Origin: Nitrososphaerota archaeon | Lineage (GTDB): Archaea; Thermoproteota; Nitrososphaeria; Nitrososphaerales; Nitrosopumilaceae | DNA: 64,000 nucleotides | NCBI GenBank assembly: GCA_028866655.1 | Contig: JAGWHQ010000003.1 | Span: 22,140 to 86,139, forward strand | Reading direction: 5' to 3' | Shown here: positions 17,789 through 27,781 of the stretch, piece by piece | Layout: every line of letters starts with the position of its first letter | Numbering within the stretch: the stretch's first letter is position 1 | Made by a program: the position numbers and the translations under genes | Notes under the pieces: generated by a model | What the model saw: only the letters and a program-made list of their open reading frames with translations | What the model was told of the DNA's origin: nothing | Databases searched by the model: none

Positions 17789-19411
17789 TTGGCATCTATT
17801 CAACAAACACCACAAGGGCCTGTATTGGTATTAAAAGAAAGTGCATTACAACAAAAGGGAAGAGATGCACAAAAAAATAACATTGCTGCAGCAAAGTTAG
17901 TTGCAGAACTTGTAAGAACAAGTCTTGGTCCACGTGGAATGGACAAAATGCTTGTTGATTCACTAGGTGATGTTACAATTACAAATGATGGCGCTACAAT
18001 TCTAAAAGAAATTGATGTTCAACATCCAGCTGCAAAAATGATGGTTGAAATTTCAAAAACTGTTGATAATGAAGTAGGTGATGGTACAACATCTTCTGTA
18101 GTATTTGGTGGTGCTTTGTTAGCAAAAGCTGAAGAACTTTTAGAAAAAGATGTTCATGCTACAGTAATTATTGAAGGATATCAAGCAGCTGCAGAAAAAG
18201 CACTTGAACTTCTCACAGAAATGGCAAAACAAGTAGGTCCAAATGATAAAGAAATTCTATTAAAAATTGCAAAAACAAGCATGCAGTCAAAACTTATCTC
18301 AGAAGATAGTGATATGTTATCCAAACTTGTAGTTGATTCTATACTGCAAATTGTAGAAAAAGAAGCAGAAGGACACAAAGTAGATCTTGATAATATCAAG
18401 GTAGAAAAGAAAGCAGGCGGTTCTATTAGAAATACTCAGTTTATCAAAGGTATAGTGCTAGACAAGGAAGTTGTCCATAGTGGCATGCCTACTAAAATAG
18501 AAAAAGCAAAGATTGCATTACTAAACTCAGCTCTGGAGATTGAAAAAACAGAGATGAGTGCAGAAATTAGAATTAGTGACCCAACTCAGATGCAGATGTT
18601 CCTTGAAGAAGAAAATAGAATGCTCAAATCAATGGTAGACAAGATTCATCAAATTGGCGCAAATGTATTGATTTGTCAAAAGGGAATTGATGATATTGCA
18701 CAGCATTATCTAGCTAAACAAGGTATACTTTCAGTTAGAAGAGTAAAAGAAAGTGATATGACAAAACTTGCCAAGGCAACCGGAGGCAGAATCAGTAGTA
18801 ATATTGATGACATGATCTCAAAGGACCTGGGCTTGGCAGATCTTGTAGAGCAAAGAAAAGTAGAGACAGACAAATGGGTCTTCATTGAAGGCTGTAAGAA
18901 TCCAAAAGCCATTACATTGTTGCTCAGAGGAGGATCTCAAAGAGTTGTAGATGAAGTTGATAGATCTATGCATGATTCATTGATGGTTGTAAAAGATGTA
19001 ATAGAAAAGCCAGCAGTTGTGGCTGGAGGCGGTGCACCAGAAGAATTCTTGGCCTCAAATCTAAAGGAATGGGCAGACAAATTTGAAGGAAGAGAACAAC
19101 TTGCAATTAAAAAATATGCTGAAGCTTTAGAGGTAATTCCATTGACAATTGCAGAAAATGCAGGAATGGATCCAATCAATACAATGGTTACACTTCGTGC
19201 AAAACATAGTCAAGGAAGAAAATGGACAGGTATTGATGCAAGAAACACTAGAGTTGCAGACATGTTCACAATTGATATCATAGAACCAGTTGCAGTAAAA
19301 GAGCAAATAATAAAATCTGCAACTGAAGCAGCATGTATGATACTTAGAATTGATGATGTAATTGCTTCGTCCGGCGGTAGAGGTGGTGGACGAGGTCCTC
19401 CAATGGGCTAA
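17789..19411 (+). CDS. ths: Thermosome subunit (group II chaperonin)
   Basis: 540 aa. Cytosolic CCT/TCP-1-type chaperonin subunit that forms double rings and folds proteins with ATP. Typical motifs: [38 protein letters not shown], the [15 protein letters not shown] apical start, VVAGGGAPE and a Gly-rich C-terminal tail ending RGPPMG. It starts at TTG ([17 protein letters not shown]). A TATA-like TATTAAAA lies near 17747. The pfkB gene follows after 8 nt, so read-through is likely. Confidence 0.97.
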   Translation: MASIQQTPQGPVLVLKESALQQKGRDAQKNNIAAAKLVAELVRTSLGPRGMDKMLVDSLGDVTITNDGATILKEIDVQHPAAKMMVEISKTVDNEVGDGTTSSVVFGGALLAKAEELLEKDVHATVIIEGYQAAAEKALELLTEMAKQVGPNDKEILLKIAKTSMQSKLISEDSDMLSKLVVDSILQIVEKEAEGHKVDLDNIKVEKKAGGSIRNTQFIKGIVLDKEVVHSGMPTKIEKAKIALLNSALEIEKTEMSAEIRISDPTQMQMFLEEENRMLKSMVDKIHQIGANVLICQKGIDDIAQHYLAKQGILSVRRVKESDMTKLAKATGGRISSNIDDMISKDLGLADLVEQRKVETDKWVFIEGCKNPKAITLLLRGGSQRVVDEVDRSMHDSLMVVKDVIEKPAVVAGGGAPEEFLASNLKEWADKFEGREQLAIKKYAEALEVIPLTIAENAGMDPINTMVTLRAKHSQGRKWTGIDARNTRVADMFTIDIIEPVAVKEQIIKSATEAACMILRIDDVIASSGGRGGGRGPPMG

Positions 19412-19419
19412 GCCTTTGC

Positions 19420-20433
19420 ATGTTAGAAAAGCTACAAAATCTAAAACTAGTTAATTCAGTTGTTGTTCTCAATGATTTTTTCATAGATCGTATAATTAAG
19501 ATTGAAGATCTAGATAATCTCTACAAACAAATTTTAGAAAAAAGCAAACTAGGTGGAAGCATTCGTGGAATTCCACAAACAGATCTAAAGGGTGGAAATG
19601 CAACCAATGTTGCATATGCTCTTGCAAGACTTGGTTGTCCCGTATCATTGATCACAATTGCAGACAAGACTAGCTCTCAAATAATAAAAGAAACTTTTTC
19701 GGAATTTGACAAAGTATCCTTGTCTATAATAAATGGAAAACCGGGACGAACAACATCTCTTGAATTTAACAATGCTGGAAGCATTGTGAACGTTATGATT
19801 TCTGATTTAGGAGATAATGAAAACTTTGGACCAGAAAAACTTGGAACAGAGGAACAGAATATGCTTGCAAATGCTAACGCAGTAATTGTAACAAATTGGG
19901 CAAGCAATAAAAAAGGAACAGAATTATCACAATTTGCATTTTCCAAGTCAGCATCGGCGTTTCATTTCTTGGATCCAGCTGATATCCAGTCAAGATCAGA
20001 AGAATTCCAGCAAGCGTTATTCCAACTTGCGGATAAACTAAATTCTTTATGTGTAAATGAGAATGAGTGTAATATTCTTCTAAAACAGTCAGGACTAGAC
20101 ACAATTTCTGGAGAAAAAGAAACCAGAAAACTCGTACTAGAATTAGCCAAGAAATATTTGATACCTATTGACCTTCATACCTCTACAGGATCATACTGGT
20201 CAAATGGACAAGAGGTAGAATATGCTAAATCTTTTCAAGTTCAACCCAAATTTGTAACAGGAGCTGGGGATGTTTGGGATGCTGCAAATCTGCTTGGATA
20301 TCTTACAAATCTAGGTAACCTTGAAAGACTACTATTTGCTAATGGCACAGCTTCTCTATATGTTGACAATCCACTTGGAATCCCCCCTACAATGGACGAA
20401 GTTTTGTCATTTGTTAGGACTAATAGTCCTTAG
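19420..20433 (+). CDS. PfkB/ribokinase family sugar kinase
   Basis: 337 aa. The family signatures are present: GGNATNVAYALARLG near residue 58 (substrate lid side) and the C-terminal VTGAGDVWDAANLLGYL, with the catalytic Asp and anion hole. The N-terminus reads LVNSVVVLNDFFIDRII. Substrate cannot be read from sequence; ribose, nucleosides or fructose phosphates are possible. It follows the thermosome by 8 nt. No sugar operon is nearby. Confidence 0.85.
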   Translation: MLEKLQNLKLVNSVVVLNDFFIDRIIKIEDLDNLYKQILEKSKLGGSIRGIPQTDLKGGNATNVAYALARLGCPVSLITIADKTSSQIIKETFSEFDKVSLSIINGKPGRTTSLEFNNAGSIVNVMISDLGDNENFGPEKLGTEEQNMLANANAVIVTNWASNKKGTELSQFAFSKSASAFHFLDPADIQSRSEEFQQALFQLADKLNSLCVNENECNILLKQSGLDTISGEKETRKLVLELAKKYLIPIDLHTSTGSYWSNGQEVEYAKSFQVQPKFVTGAGDVWDAANLLGYLTNLGNLERLLFANGTASLYVDNPLGIPPTMDEVLSFVRTNSP

Positions 20434-20522
20434 AGTCTTCAATTATCTGGTGTAAAATTGATGAAATTACCACATCAAACAGTGTTTTTCGATCAAAAAA
20501 CTGATCTTGGCGGTGCTACAAA

Positions 20523-21971
20523 TTGAGAGAAAGGTTTTTTAATAATCTAAAATTTAGAACTGACAAGTTGAATTACAAATTTTTTGTTGCAATACTAGCT
20601 GCGATGATTTTCTCTGTAGCATTGCCAACAATATCTGCAAATGCTCAAACCAGTGCAACAAGCAGTGATGCTGCATCACAATCACTTCAACAATGTATTC
20701 AACAATTTCAAGGTACAGATCACGGTTATTGTGCCAATTTCTATACATCTGAAGTTGCAAGATCAGGTACCTTAACTCAATATTTCCTGCAAGGTTCACT
20801 TGCAAATAGCATTGTAGTATATGAAAACACAAAAGTTACACTTTCTGGTCTCAAATCAACAACACCTGATTCTGGCAAGACATTGACTTATCAATGGACT
20901 CAAGTTTCTGGTGATACTGTAACATTTACTCCAAGTTCTACTGCTCCAGTGATATCTTTCATCGCTCCTGCAGTGCCTACAAATGAAGTCAAGTCATTAA
21001 AATTATCATTAACCGTAAATGATGGATATGGACTAAATGATACTACAACATTCAATGTCGTAGTTTTACACGTTAATCATCCTCCGGTTGTTACAATAAA
21101 TCCTGATCAAGTCGTAGACGAGGGATCTACAGTGTCTCTATCTGCTACCGCAACAGATCAAGACAATGATCCATTAACACTAGCATGGGGTCAATATTCT
21201 GGCTCTGCCGTACAATTATCATCACTTAGCACTACTGGAACATCATTTGTAGCTCCAGCAGTGGCACCTGGTCAAACTGCAACTTTACTATTCGTATTTA
21301 CCGCAGATGATGGAAATGGCGGAAAGGCAGCAGCCATGACCAAAGTTACTGTTAAAAGTACTCACCAAGATCCAACCGTATCATGCCAAGATGCTTCTGT
21401 TAATTCTAATTCTCTAGTTAGATTGCCAGTATCAGTTGCAAACCCAAGTGGTGACACAATCTCATACTATTGGAGACAAATCTCTGGAGAGCCAGTACAA
21501 TTATCTTCTAGTACTGACATGAGTCCAACATTTGTAGCACCAACTCCAAGTGGTACTAGTAGCACACTTCAATTCACATTAGATGTATCTGACAACATGG
21601 TTGATATCCCATCATGTTCTGTCACTGTAAAAGTCAATAATCTCCCAGCAGCAGGACAACCACCAGTTGCTAATGCAGGTCCAGATCAAACAGTCTCACC
21701 AAATAGCAGAGTTGTATTAGATGGAAGTGCTAGCACAGGTGACAATATCACATACAAGTGGGAACAAATCAGCGGCGACCCAGTCACTCTAATATTGGGC
21801 AGCACTGCTAATCCAGCATTCTACTCACCATCTGCTGACTATGGCCAACAGAAAGTAGTAGAGTTTAAACTCACAGTAAGCAACGCATATGGTGTAGATA
21901 CCAGTACAGTGAAGATTACGATAGTTCAGGACAACAATCCACCAACTGCCAGAATAAACGTAGTCCCATAG
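20523..21971 (+). CDS. Secreted protein with tandem PKD/Ig-like repeats
   Basis: 482 aa from a TTG start. A Sec signal peptide is visible (basic start, hydrophobic core FFVAILAAMIFSVALPTI, probable cleavage after ANA). After about 90 residues come four beta-sandwich repeats of PKD/REJ type, recognisable by repeating TYQWTQVSGDTV, TLAWGQYSGSAV, YYWRQISGEPV and TYKWEQISGDPV with following FIAPAV/FVAPA strands. The chain ends at NNPPTARINVVP, which looks like the beginning of another repeat. No membrane anchor or S-layer motif follows. Probable cell-surface or extracellular adhesion protein. Confidence 0.85.
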   Translation: MRERFFNNLKFRTDKLNYKFFVAILAAMIFSVALPTISANAQTSATSSDAASQSLQQCIQQFQGTDHGYCANFYTSEVARSGTLTQYFLQGSLANSIVVYENTKVTLSGLKSTTPDSGKTLTYQWTQVSGDTVTFTPSSTAPVISFIAPAVPTNEVKSLKLSLTVNDGYGLNDTTTFNVVVLHVNHPPVVTINPDQVVDEGSTVSLSATATDQDNDPLTLAWGQYSGSAVQLSSLSTTGTSFVAPAVAPGQTATLLFVFTADDGNGGKAAAMTKVTVKSTHQDPTVSCQDASVNSNSLVRLPVSVANPSGDTISYYWRQISGEPVQLSSSTDMSPTFVAPTPSGTSSTLQFTLDVSDNMVDIPSCSVTVKVNNLPAAGQPPVANAGPDQTVSPNSRVVLDGSASTGDNITYKWEQISGDPVTLILGSTANPAFYSPSADYGQQKVVEFKLTVSNAYGVDTSTVKITIVQDNNPPTARINVVP

Positions 21972-22036
21972 ATCTCTCATTTTAAAAAATATCTTTTAAA
22001 ATAAAATTACTTGAATTTTAAATAAATTTTTTATTT

Positions 22037-23560
22037 TTATTGAGGCTCTATTGTAGCAGGTGGTTTGCTTGAAATTACATAGCTGACCCAAGCTACATCT
22101 TCTACTTCGTTTGTAATTCTGTTACTAATTCTCTCAAGTATCTCAGATGGTAGTCTTGTCCAGTCTGCAGTCATGGCATCAATAGAATCAACTATTCTGA
22201 CAAGAACCACATGACCATATTTTCTCTCATCACCAACTACTCCTACAGCTCTATCATCTCCAACTGCTGCATATGCTTGCCAAACCTTTCCATGCCATCC
22301 TGATGATACAAGCTCATCTTCTACAATTTTGCTTGCATGTTTGGAAATCTGTAACTTCTCTGGAGTAACCTCCCCCATTATTCTCACTGCAAGACCAGGT
22401 CCAGGAAACGGATGACGATAAAGAAGTTTATCTGGAACACCTAGAATTTTACCAACTTTTCTTACCTCATCCTTGTACAAAAATCTGAGTGGTTCCAAGA
22501 CTTGTAAGTTCAACCATGCAGGTAATCCTCCTACATTGTGGTGAGTTTTGATTACTGCTGCAGGGCCTTTTGAAACTCCACTTTCTATGACATCTGGATA
22601 AAGTGTACCCTGCGCTAACCATTTGAAAGGACCATTTTTTTCAGCAAACTCTGTGAACACTTTAACGAATTCTTCTCCTACAATCTTTCGTTTTTGTTCG
22701 GGATCAGTTATTCCCTTGAGTTTTGTAAGAAATCTTTCCTTGGCATTTATTACTGTGAAATTCATTCCGAAATTATTTTCAAACATATTTTCTACTTCTA
22801 CTTCTTCATCCATTCGTAAAAGACCATTATCTACAAAAACACACTTGAGTCTGCTTCCTATTGCTTTTTGAATCAGCAATGCAGCCACTGTGGAATCAAC
22901 ACCTCCACTTATCCCACATAATACATTACCATCAATCTTTGAAATTTCTGATACTGTTGATTCTATAAAGTTCTCCAAGGTCCAATCTTGTTTTGTTTTA
23001 CATATGTTCAAGACAAAATTCTTGAGAACCTGAGTTCCATTCTCAGTGTGAATTACTTCTGGATGAAACTGGATTCCATATACCATCTTTTGTTTATTTG
23101 CTATTGCTGCTGCAAAAGAATTCTCAGTATGACCTATTACGGTAAACCCTTCCGGTAAGCTTTCAGCAGCATCACCGTGGCTCATCCAAGCTCTTGTTGA
23201 TTGGCCCATGTCTGCTAACAGATCAGAATTGTTGTCTATGCTAAGCAAAGAAGATCCATATTCCTTGTGAGAACTTTTTACTTTGCCTCCAAATTTATTG
23301 ACAATTAATTGGTGGCCATAACATATTCCAAGTACTGGAAGTCCTATCTCAAATATTCCATTTGTTGGTTGTGGCGAATCTTTATTGTATACGCTTGCCG
23401 GTCCTCCACTGAATACTATGCCTTTGGGATTCATTTTTCGTAGTTCTTCTAGTGATATGTCATATGGAACAAGTTCCGAATAAACTGAAAATTCTCTAAT
23501 TCTTCTACAAATGAGGTGACTATATTGCGAACCAAAATCTAATACAATTATCTTGTCCAT
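22037..23560 (-). CDS. guaA: GMP synthase (glutamine-hydrolysing)
   Basis: About 507 aa. Converts XMP to GMP with glutamine and ATP. The N-terminal class I glutaminase has GICYGHQ (catalytic Cys) and FHPEVIHTENG (His/Glu). The synthetase domain has the PP-loop ISGGVDSTVAALL, and the C-terminal dimerisation domain includes HPFPGPGLAVRIMGE and ends ISSKPPATIEPQ. Unlike many archaea, both domains are in one chain. The ATG at 23560 (MDKIIVLDFGSQYS) is preferred over 23584, which would overlap the upstream gene. The facing guaB is nearby. Confidence 0.96.
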   Translation of the reverse strand: MDKIIVLDFGSQYSHLICRRIREFSVYSELVPYDISLEELRKMNPKGIVFSGGPASVYNKDSPQPTNGIFEIGLPVLGICYGHQLIVNKFGGKVKSSHKEYGSSLLSIDNNSDLLADMGQSTRAWMSHGDAAESLPEGFTVIGHTENSFAAAIANKQKMVYGIQFHPEVIHTENGTQVLKNFVLNICKTKQDWTLENFIESTVSEISKIDGNVLCGISGGVDSTVAALLIQKAIGSRLKCVFVDNGLLRMDEEVEVENMFENNFGMNFTVINAKERFLTKLKGITDPEQKRKIVGEEFVKVFTEFAEKNGPFKWLAQGTLYPDVIESGVSKGPAAVIKTHHNVGGLPAWLNLQVLEPLRFLYKDEVRKVGKILGVPDKLLYRHPFPGPGLAVRIMGEVTPEKLQISKHASKIVEDELVSSGWHGKVWQAYAAVGDDRAVGVVGDERKYGHVVLVRIVDSIDAMTADWTRLPSEILERISNRITNEVEDVAWVSYVISSKPPATIEPQ

Positions 23561-23564
23561 GATA

Positions 23565-24125
23565 TCACTTTTGAGAATTTTCAATCATTCTTGAAAATGA
23601 CCAAGTTATTGTATTTATTATCTCGTTTACCCTTTCCTTTTGACGATAATTCTTGATAAGAATTTCTCTGATTCTGTTACCATCTTTATTTACTAAACAT
23701 GATATTGCAGCATTTTGTGGAATTGTACCGTTCTGAACATCTAGTCTATCTTGAGTTTCCATTCCTCCAATTATGCGTCCTATGAAAAATGACTTGAATG
23801 GATGAGTCTCCATGTCTAATATTGTACCTTCTGATGGAATAATCACTAGCTCATCAGAAGTCACATGTACATTTGCTAAAATTTTATTGTCAGGTGTCTT
23901 GATTGGTATGATGGAAGATGCTGATGTTGGTTGATTTTGCGGTGTACTCTGTTTGTTGGGTACAAGTGAAGATGCTTTACTAAAACTTGACTGCTTTACA
24001 AGAGAATCAATAATGCGTAGATTGTGCTTAAACTTGTTTACTTCTCTTTCTTTTTTTTCAATCTCTTCAGAGATCCATTCTCTTAATTCTAAAATATCGC
24101 GAAGATTCTCCTCTGAATAATCCAT
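23565..24125 (-). CDS. Hypothetical protein with N-terminal coiled coil
   Basis: 186 aa, not recognised. Residues 1-50 are a charged helix (ELREWISEEIEKKEREVNKFKHNLRII) likely to form a coiled coil. Residues 55-75 are a Gln/Ser/Pro linker. Residues 80-185 form a mixed alpha-beta domain (ANVHVTSDELVIIPSEG, then SFFIGRIIGGMETQD, then a C-terminal helix). No catalytic or metal motif is evident. It lies between mptE and guaA on the same strand, 4 nt before the preferred guaA start, so it is probably co-transcribed with guaA. Confidence 0.75.
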   Translation of the reverse strand: MDYSEENLRDILELREWISEEIEKKEREVNKFKHNLRIIDSLVKQSSFSKASSLVPNKQSTPQNQPTSASSIIPIKTPDNKILANVHVTSDELVIIPSEGTILDMETHPFKSFFIGRIIGGMETQDRLDVQNGTIPQNAAISCLVNKDGNRIREILIKNYRQKERVNEIINTITWSFSRMIENSQK

Positions 24126-24167
24126 GTTTTTTCTATTGTTGAGTGGATATAAATATTAAAACAAATT

Positions 24168-24908
24168 CTATCGTCTGACCAACCTTTGAAGATCTGTCAA
24201 TTTTACATTTTTGAATCCTGTTATTGACTGAGATGTTGTATAGAGATCTGTATTACTCTTTGAGGCTAGCCACTCTAAGAGTGATTTTGCTTTTTTCATC
24301 TTTTTTATCTTTACAAATCTATTATACACTCTATCTTTAGAATACTTTCCTATCTCTGTACCAAAATCCATTCCAATCAGAATAATCTTGGATGCTCCAA
24401 AATGATTGGCAAGAAACACACATCTATCACCATCAGTGAATCCGCCAAAGTTTTTGATTTTCCCAAATGGTTTATCCTCTGTAGTTCCTATGCAGTACTT
24501 GAATAAAGTTGCATATGGTAGTTTCTTAATATTGTCTCCATGTGAATGTACAATCATTATTGACTTTGATTCCGCTGATTTTCTAAGGAACTCTATATTT
24601 CCATCAAGATCTGTAACTATAATATCTGGTATCATATTATTCTCAAGCATTGCTTGTGTGGCTCCATCTGCAACAATCTTTGTAAAACTTTTGAATTTTT
24701 TAAGATGTGTCAAGGAATAATTCAAAGATGGACCTGCTCCAATGATAAAAACAGTTTTATTTCTAATTTTTCTCTCCAAATCATTCATTTGAAATTTATT
24801 TTTTAATAATGCACTAAGGATCTTGGCTGATCTTATCTCTCTTGATCTATCATAATTGAATTCCTTTAGAATCTCAAGATATTTTTGTTGCCAACCATCT
24901 AAAGTCAT
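24168..24908 (-). CDS. mptE: 6-hydroxymethylpterin diphosphokinase, MptE-like (DUF115)
   Basis: 246 aa. Archaeal MptE transfers diphosphate from ATP to 6-hydroxymethyl-dihydropterin, replacing FolK. The nucleotide-binding glycine motif FIIGAGPSLNYSL, ADGATQAMLENNMIPDIIVTDLDG (read in parts) and SKIILIGMDFGTEIGKYS are family signatures. The divergent neighbour 36 nt away is folP, the next enzyme of the pathway, which supports the assignment. DUF115 also includes glycan-related proteins, but none of that context is seen. Confidence 0.87.
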   Translation of the reverse strand: MTLDGWQQKYLEILKEFNYDRSREIRSAKILSALLKNKFQMNDLERKIRNKTVFIIGAGPSLNYSLTHLKKFKSFTKIVADGATQAMLENNMIPDIIVTDLDGNIEFLRKSAESKSIMIVHSHGDNIKKLPYATLFKYCIGTTEDKPFGKIKNFGGFTDGDRCVFLANHFGASKIILIGMDFGTEIGKYSKDRVYNRFVKIKKMKKAKSLLEWLASKSNTDLYTTSQSITGFKNVKLTDLQRLVRR

Positions 24909-24944
24909 GTAAGTCTAAATGTATCTGGGTTAATCATAAACCAT

Positions 24945-25811
24945 ATGCATCATCTAGCACGAGTAAGTGTTGGTAATTCTAATCCAATACGAATAATGGG
25001 AATAATTAATACAAGTCCAGAATCATTTTATAAAAAATCAATATTTACTGATAAAAAAATTATAGAAAAAACTGCCAAATTGATGGAAGAAGAAGGTGCC
25101 AATTTTATTGATGTTGGAGGAATGTCTACTGCTCCATATCTCAAAACCCTTGTGTCAGAAAATCAAGAGATAAAAAGAATTACAGACGCTATAAACGCCA
25201 TAAACAAAGTCTCAAAATTGCCCATCTCAATTGATACGTGTAGGGCAAAGGTGGCAGAGGTTGCTCTCCAGTTAGGTGCAGAAATAGTCAATGATGTCTC
25301 GGGATTAAAGTATGACAAAAACATGGTTAGTATACTTGAAAAATACTGCCCGTCTGTTATTCTGTGCGCATTTAGTAGCAATCTAGTTAAAGGAAACCAA
25401 GTCTCACAGGCAAAAAAATTGATTGATCAGAGTGTTCGACTGGCATTAAAATCTGGAATACCTGCAAATAAAATTGTAGTAGATCCAGCTATTGGTTTTT
25501 TTAGAAAAAAGGCACAAGGTACAATATTTACAAAAATAAATTCTGATTGGCTACAACGAGATATGTTAGTATTAAAAAATCTAAATTACATAAAACAAGA
25601 ATACCCAATTCTTATTTCGGTTTCACGTAAATCATTCATAGGCGAACTGTTAGGGGAACCTGATCCTGCAAATAGACTCTATGGATCTCTTGCAGCCGAA
25701 ACTTTTGCTGCTCTAAATGGTGCTGACCTGATAAGAACTCATAATGTCAAGGCTACTAGTCATGTTGTACAGATCATAAAAAACTTGCAAAATTTCAAGA
25801 AAGGCTTATAA
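24945..25811 (+). CDS. folP: Dihydropteroate synthase
   Basis: 288 aa TIM barrel. Joins 6-hydroxymethyl-dihydropterin diphosphate with p-aminobenzoate or an equivalent. Motifs: IMGIINTSPESFY (pterin family N-terminus), GANFIDVGGMSTAP, ISIDTCRAKVAEVAL, EIVNDVSGL, VVDPAIGF and SVSRKSFIGELLG, with RTHNVKAT at the C-terminus. In archaea this family can act with arylamine substrates other than pABA. Its pairing with the divergent mptE supports a folate-type role. The short intergenic region must hold both promoters. Confidence 0.93.
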   Translation: MHHLARVSVGNSNPIRIMGIINTSPESFYKKSIFTDKKIIEKTAKLMEEEGANFIDVGGMSTAPYLKTLVSENQEIKRITDAINAINKVSKLPISIDTCRAKVAEVALQLGAEIVNDVSGLKYDKNMVSILEKYCPSVILCAFSSNLVKGNQVSQAKKLIDQSVRLALKSGIPANKIVVDPAIGFFRKKAQGTIFTKINSDWLQRDMLVLKNLNYIKQEYPILISVSRKSFIGELLGEPDPANRLYGSLAAETFAALNGADLIRTHNVKATSHVVQIIKNLQNFKKGL

Positions 25812-25841
25812 CAGATTTTCATTCTAATCAAGAAGGTTTAG

Positions 25842-27281
25842 TTGGAAATACGGGAAGGACTAACATTTGACGATGTACTCCTTGTTCCCAAACGATCTGG
25901 CATAGTTACTCGATCTCAAACAAATTTACAAACAAAACTTTCCAAAAATATCTCTCTTAACATTCCAATCATTAGTGCAAATATGGATACTGTTACTGAA
26001 TCTGCTATGGCAGTGGCAATAGCAAGAGAGGGAGGCATTGGAATCATACACAGATTTCTTACTATCTCAGAACAGGTAAATGAAGTACTCAAGACTAAAC
26101 GTTCGGGTAGCATTATAATCGAAAATCCATATACCATAGATCCAGATAAGACTGTACGCGAAGCTATCGAATCTATGCGAGAAAAAGGAGCTTCGGGTTT
26201 ACTTGTTACTGATAATCAAGGCCAGTTAGTTGGGATACTGACAAGAAGAGATATTGTGATGTTAGAACCTAAAGATGAAAGTAAAAAGGTCACAGAAGTT
26301 ATGACAAATGATGTTATCACTGCGCAATTTGGAGTAGATATAATTCAAGCCAAGGACATATTGAGGAAAAATTGTATTGAAAAACTACCCCTTTTAGATG
26401 AACGTGGATATGTCAAGGGTTTGATCACTAGTAAAGATATCATAAATTCTGGTAATTATCCGCAGGCATCAAAGGACAAAAAAGGAAGGCCGCTAGTTGG
26501 TGCAGCAGTTGGTGTAAAAGGTGATTTTATGGAACGAACTGAAGCATTACTAGATGCGGGTGCAGATGTTATCGTAGTAGATATTGCACATGGTCATAGT
26601 GAAAATGCACTCAATACAGTTCGGTTGATAAAAAAAGCATTTCCAAGTTGTGAATTGATTGCAGGAAATGTAGCTACTGCTCAAGGAACAGAAGATCTAA
26701 TCAAAGCTGGAGTGGATGCAGTAAAAGTAGGAGTTGGTTCTGGTTCAATATGTATCACTAGAGTAATCACTGGCTCTGGAGTGCCACAACTTACTGCTGT
26801 AATGGATTGCGCACAAGTTGGTAAAAAATATGATATTCCAATAATATCTGACGGCGGTGTGAGAACATCAGGTGATGCTACCAAAGCACTTGCAGCAGGA
26901 GCATCTACTTTAATGGTTGGCAGCTTGTTAGGGGGAACTGATGAAAGTCCAGGTTCATTTATGATGAAAAACGGCAAGCGATACAAAATTTATCGAGGAA
27001 TGGCATCATTTTATGCAGCTCTTGGAAGGAAAAATAAAGAAACTAGCAATGCTTCAATGGTGGAAGATCTCAATGATTATGTTGCAGAGGGTGTTGAGGC
27101 AATGGTTCCATACAAGGGAAGTGTAACTGATATCATAAAACAACTAACGGGAGGAATTCGGTCTGGTTTGAGTTATTGTGGTGCAAATAACATCCCACAA
27201 ATGCAGCAGAATGCAGAATTTATAAAAATGTCAACTGCGGGATATGCAGAAAGTCAACCACACGATGTTGAATTGATGTGA
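25842..27281 (+). CDS. guaB: IMP dehydrogenase
   Basis: 479 aa, TTG start (MEIREGLTFDDVLLVPKRS). Oxidises IMP to XMP with NAD, upstream of guaA. The barrel is split by a CBS pair (about residues 95-205; motifs GASGLLVTDNQGQLVGILTRRDI and LPLLDERGYVKGLITSKDI in parts). The catalytic loop GVGSGSICITR carries the active-site Cys, and the flap includes KRYKIYRGMASFYA and GVEAMVPYKG. Follows folP by 30 nt. Full length and apparently intact. Confidence 0.96.
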   Translation: MEIREGLTFDDVLLVPKRSGIVTRSQTNLQTKLSKNISLNIPIISANMDTVTESAMAVAIAREGGIGIIHRFLTISEQVNEVLKTKRSGSIIIENPYTIDPDKTVREAIESMREKGASGLLVTDNQGQLVGILTRRDIVMLEPKDESKKVTEVMTNDVITAQFGVDIIQAKDILRKNCIEKLPLLDERGYVKGLITSKDIINSGNYPQASKDKKGRPLVGAAVGVKGDFMERTEALLDAGADVIVVDIAHGHSENALNTVRLIKKAFPSCELIAGNVATAQGTEDLIKAGVDAVKVGVGSGSICITRVITGSGVPQLTAVMDCAQVGKKYDIPIISDGGVRTSGDATKALAAGASTLMVGSLLGGTDESPGSFMMKNGKRYKIYRGMASFYAALGRKNKETSNASMVEDLNDYVAEGVEAMVPYKGSVTDIIKQLTGGIRSGLSYCGANNIPQMQQNAEFIKMSTAGYAESQPHDVELM

Positions 27282-27286
27282 TTTAC

Positions 27287-27296
27287 TTTAAATATA
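27287..27296 (+). promoter_or_regulatory. TATA-like box before the small membrane protein gene
   Basis: TTTAAATATA lies 21-30 nt upstream of the ATG at 27317. The spacing implies a leaderless mRNA. Confidence 0.5.
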
Positions 27297-27316
27297 ATCG
27301 GGAATAATTTTTCATA

Positions 27317-27781
27317 ATGCTTACCAAAAAATCTGCAGCTGGAATTGGAATAGGTCTGGTTGCTGTTGTATTAGGTACTTTTTTCCTGTTGCAGACAATT
27401 ATGACTAATGTACATGATGTCAATGATACCGTAGATGTTGGAAAAAACGATGTCTTTCAATTTGATGCAGAGAAACATTACCATGAACTTCTTAATGTCA
27501 CTGGAAGTTCATTTCATGTGCATATGAAGACACCTAGTACAGGCCTGCAAATTGACAAAGATTTTCAAAAGCAAGTAAGTTTTGACTGGTACAGTCTTGA
27601 GAATGGACAGCATTTCATAAACATAACAAACACTGGAGGTTCATTGCTTCATGTGACAGGAAAATTAGAGGCAGTTACAAATCCGTTGATATTCACATCA
27701 CATATCATAGTCATATCCTCTGGAGTCTTGATAATTGGAATGAGCGCAGCATTTTCAATTAGAAGACCAAAAGGGTTCTAG
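27317..27781 (+). CDS. Small membrane-anchored protein, two transmembrane segments
   Basis: 154 aa, unrecognised. There is an N-terminal hydrophobic segment (about 8-28, GIGIGLVAVVLGTFFLLQTI), then a beta-rich extracytoplasmic region of about 90 residues (DVGKNDVFQFDAEKHYHELL, FHVHMKTPS, VSFDWYSLENGQHFINITN). A second hydrophobic segment follows near residues 122-144, and a short basic tail RRPKGF ends the protein. The topology resembles GOLD/emp24 proteins, but this is a shape resemblance only. Its 3' end overlaps convergent pheA by 4 nt. Confidence 0.75.
   Translation: MLTKKSAAGIGIGLVAVVLGTFFLLQTIMTNVHDVNDTVDVGKNDVFQFDAEKHYHELLNVTGSSFHVHMKTPSTGLQIDKDFQKQVSFDWYSLENGQHFINITNTGGSLLHVTGKLEAVTNPLIFTSHIIVISSGVLIIGMSAAFSIRRPKGF

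Noticed and set aside
20434..20522. GATCAAAAAACTGATC near the PKD protein start as an operator similar to the cdc48/rpl2 palindrome.
   Set aside because: The symmetry is limited to GATC and does not match the CTTTGATC arms well enough.
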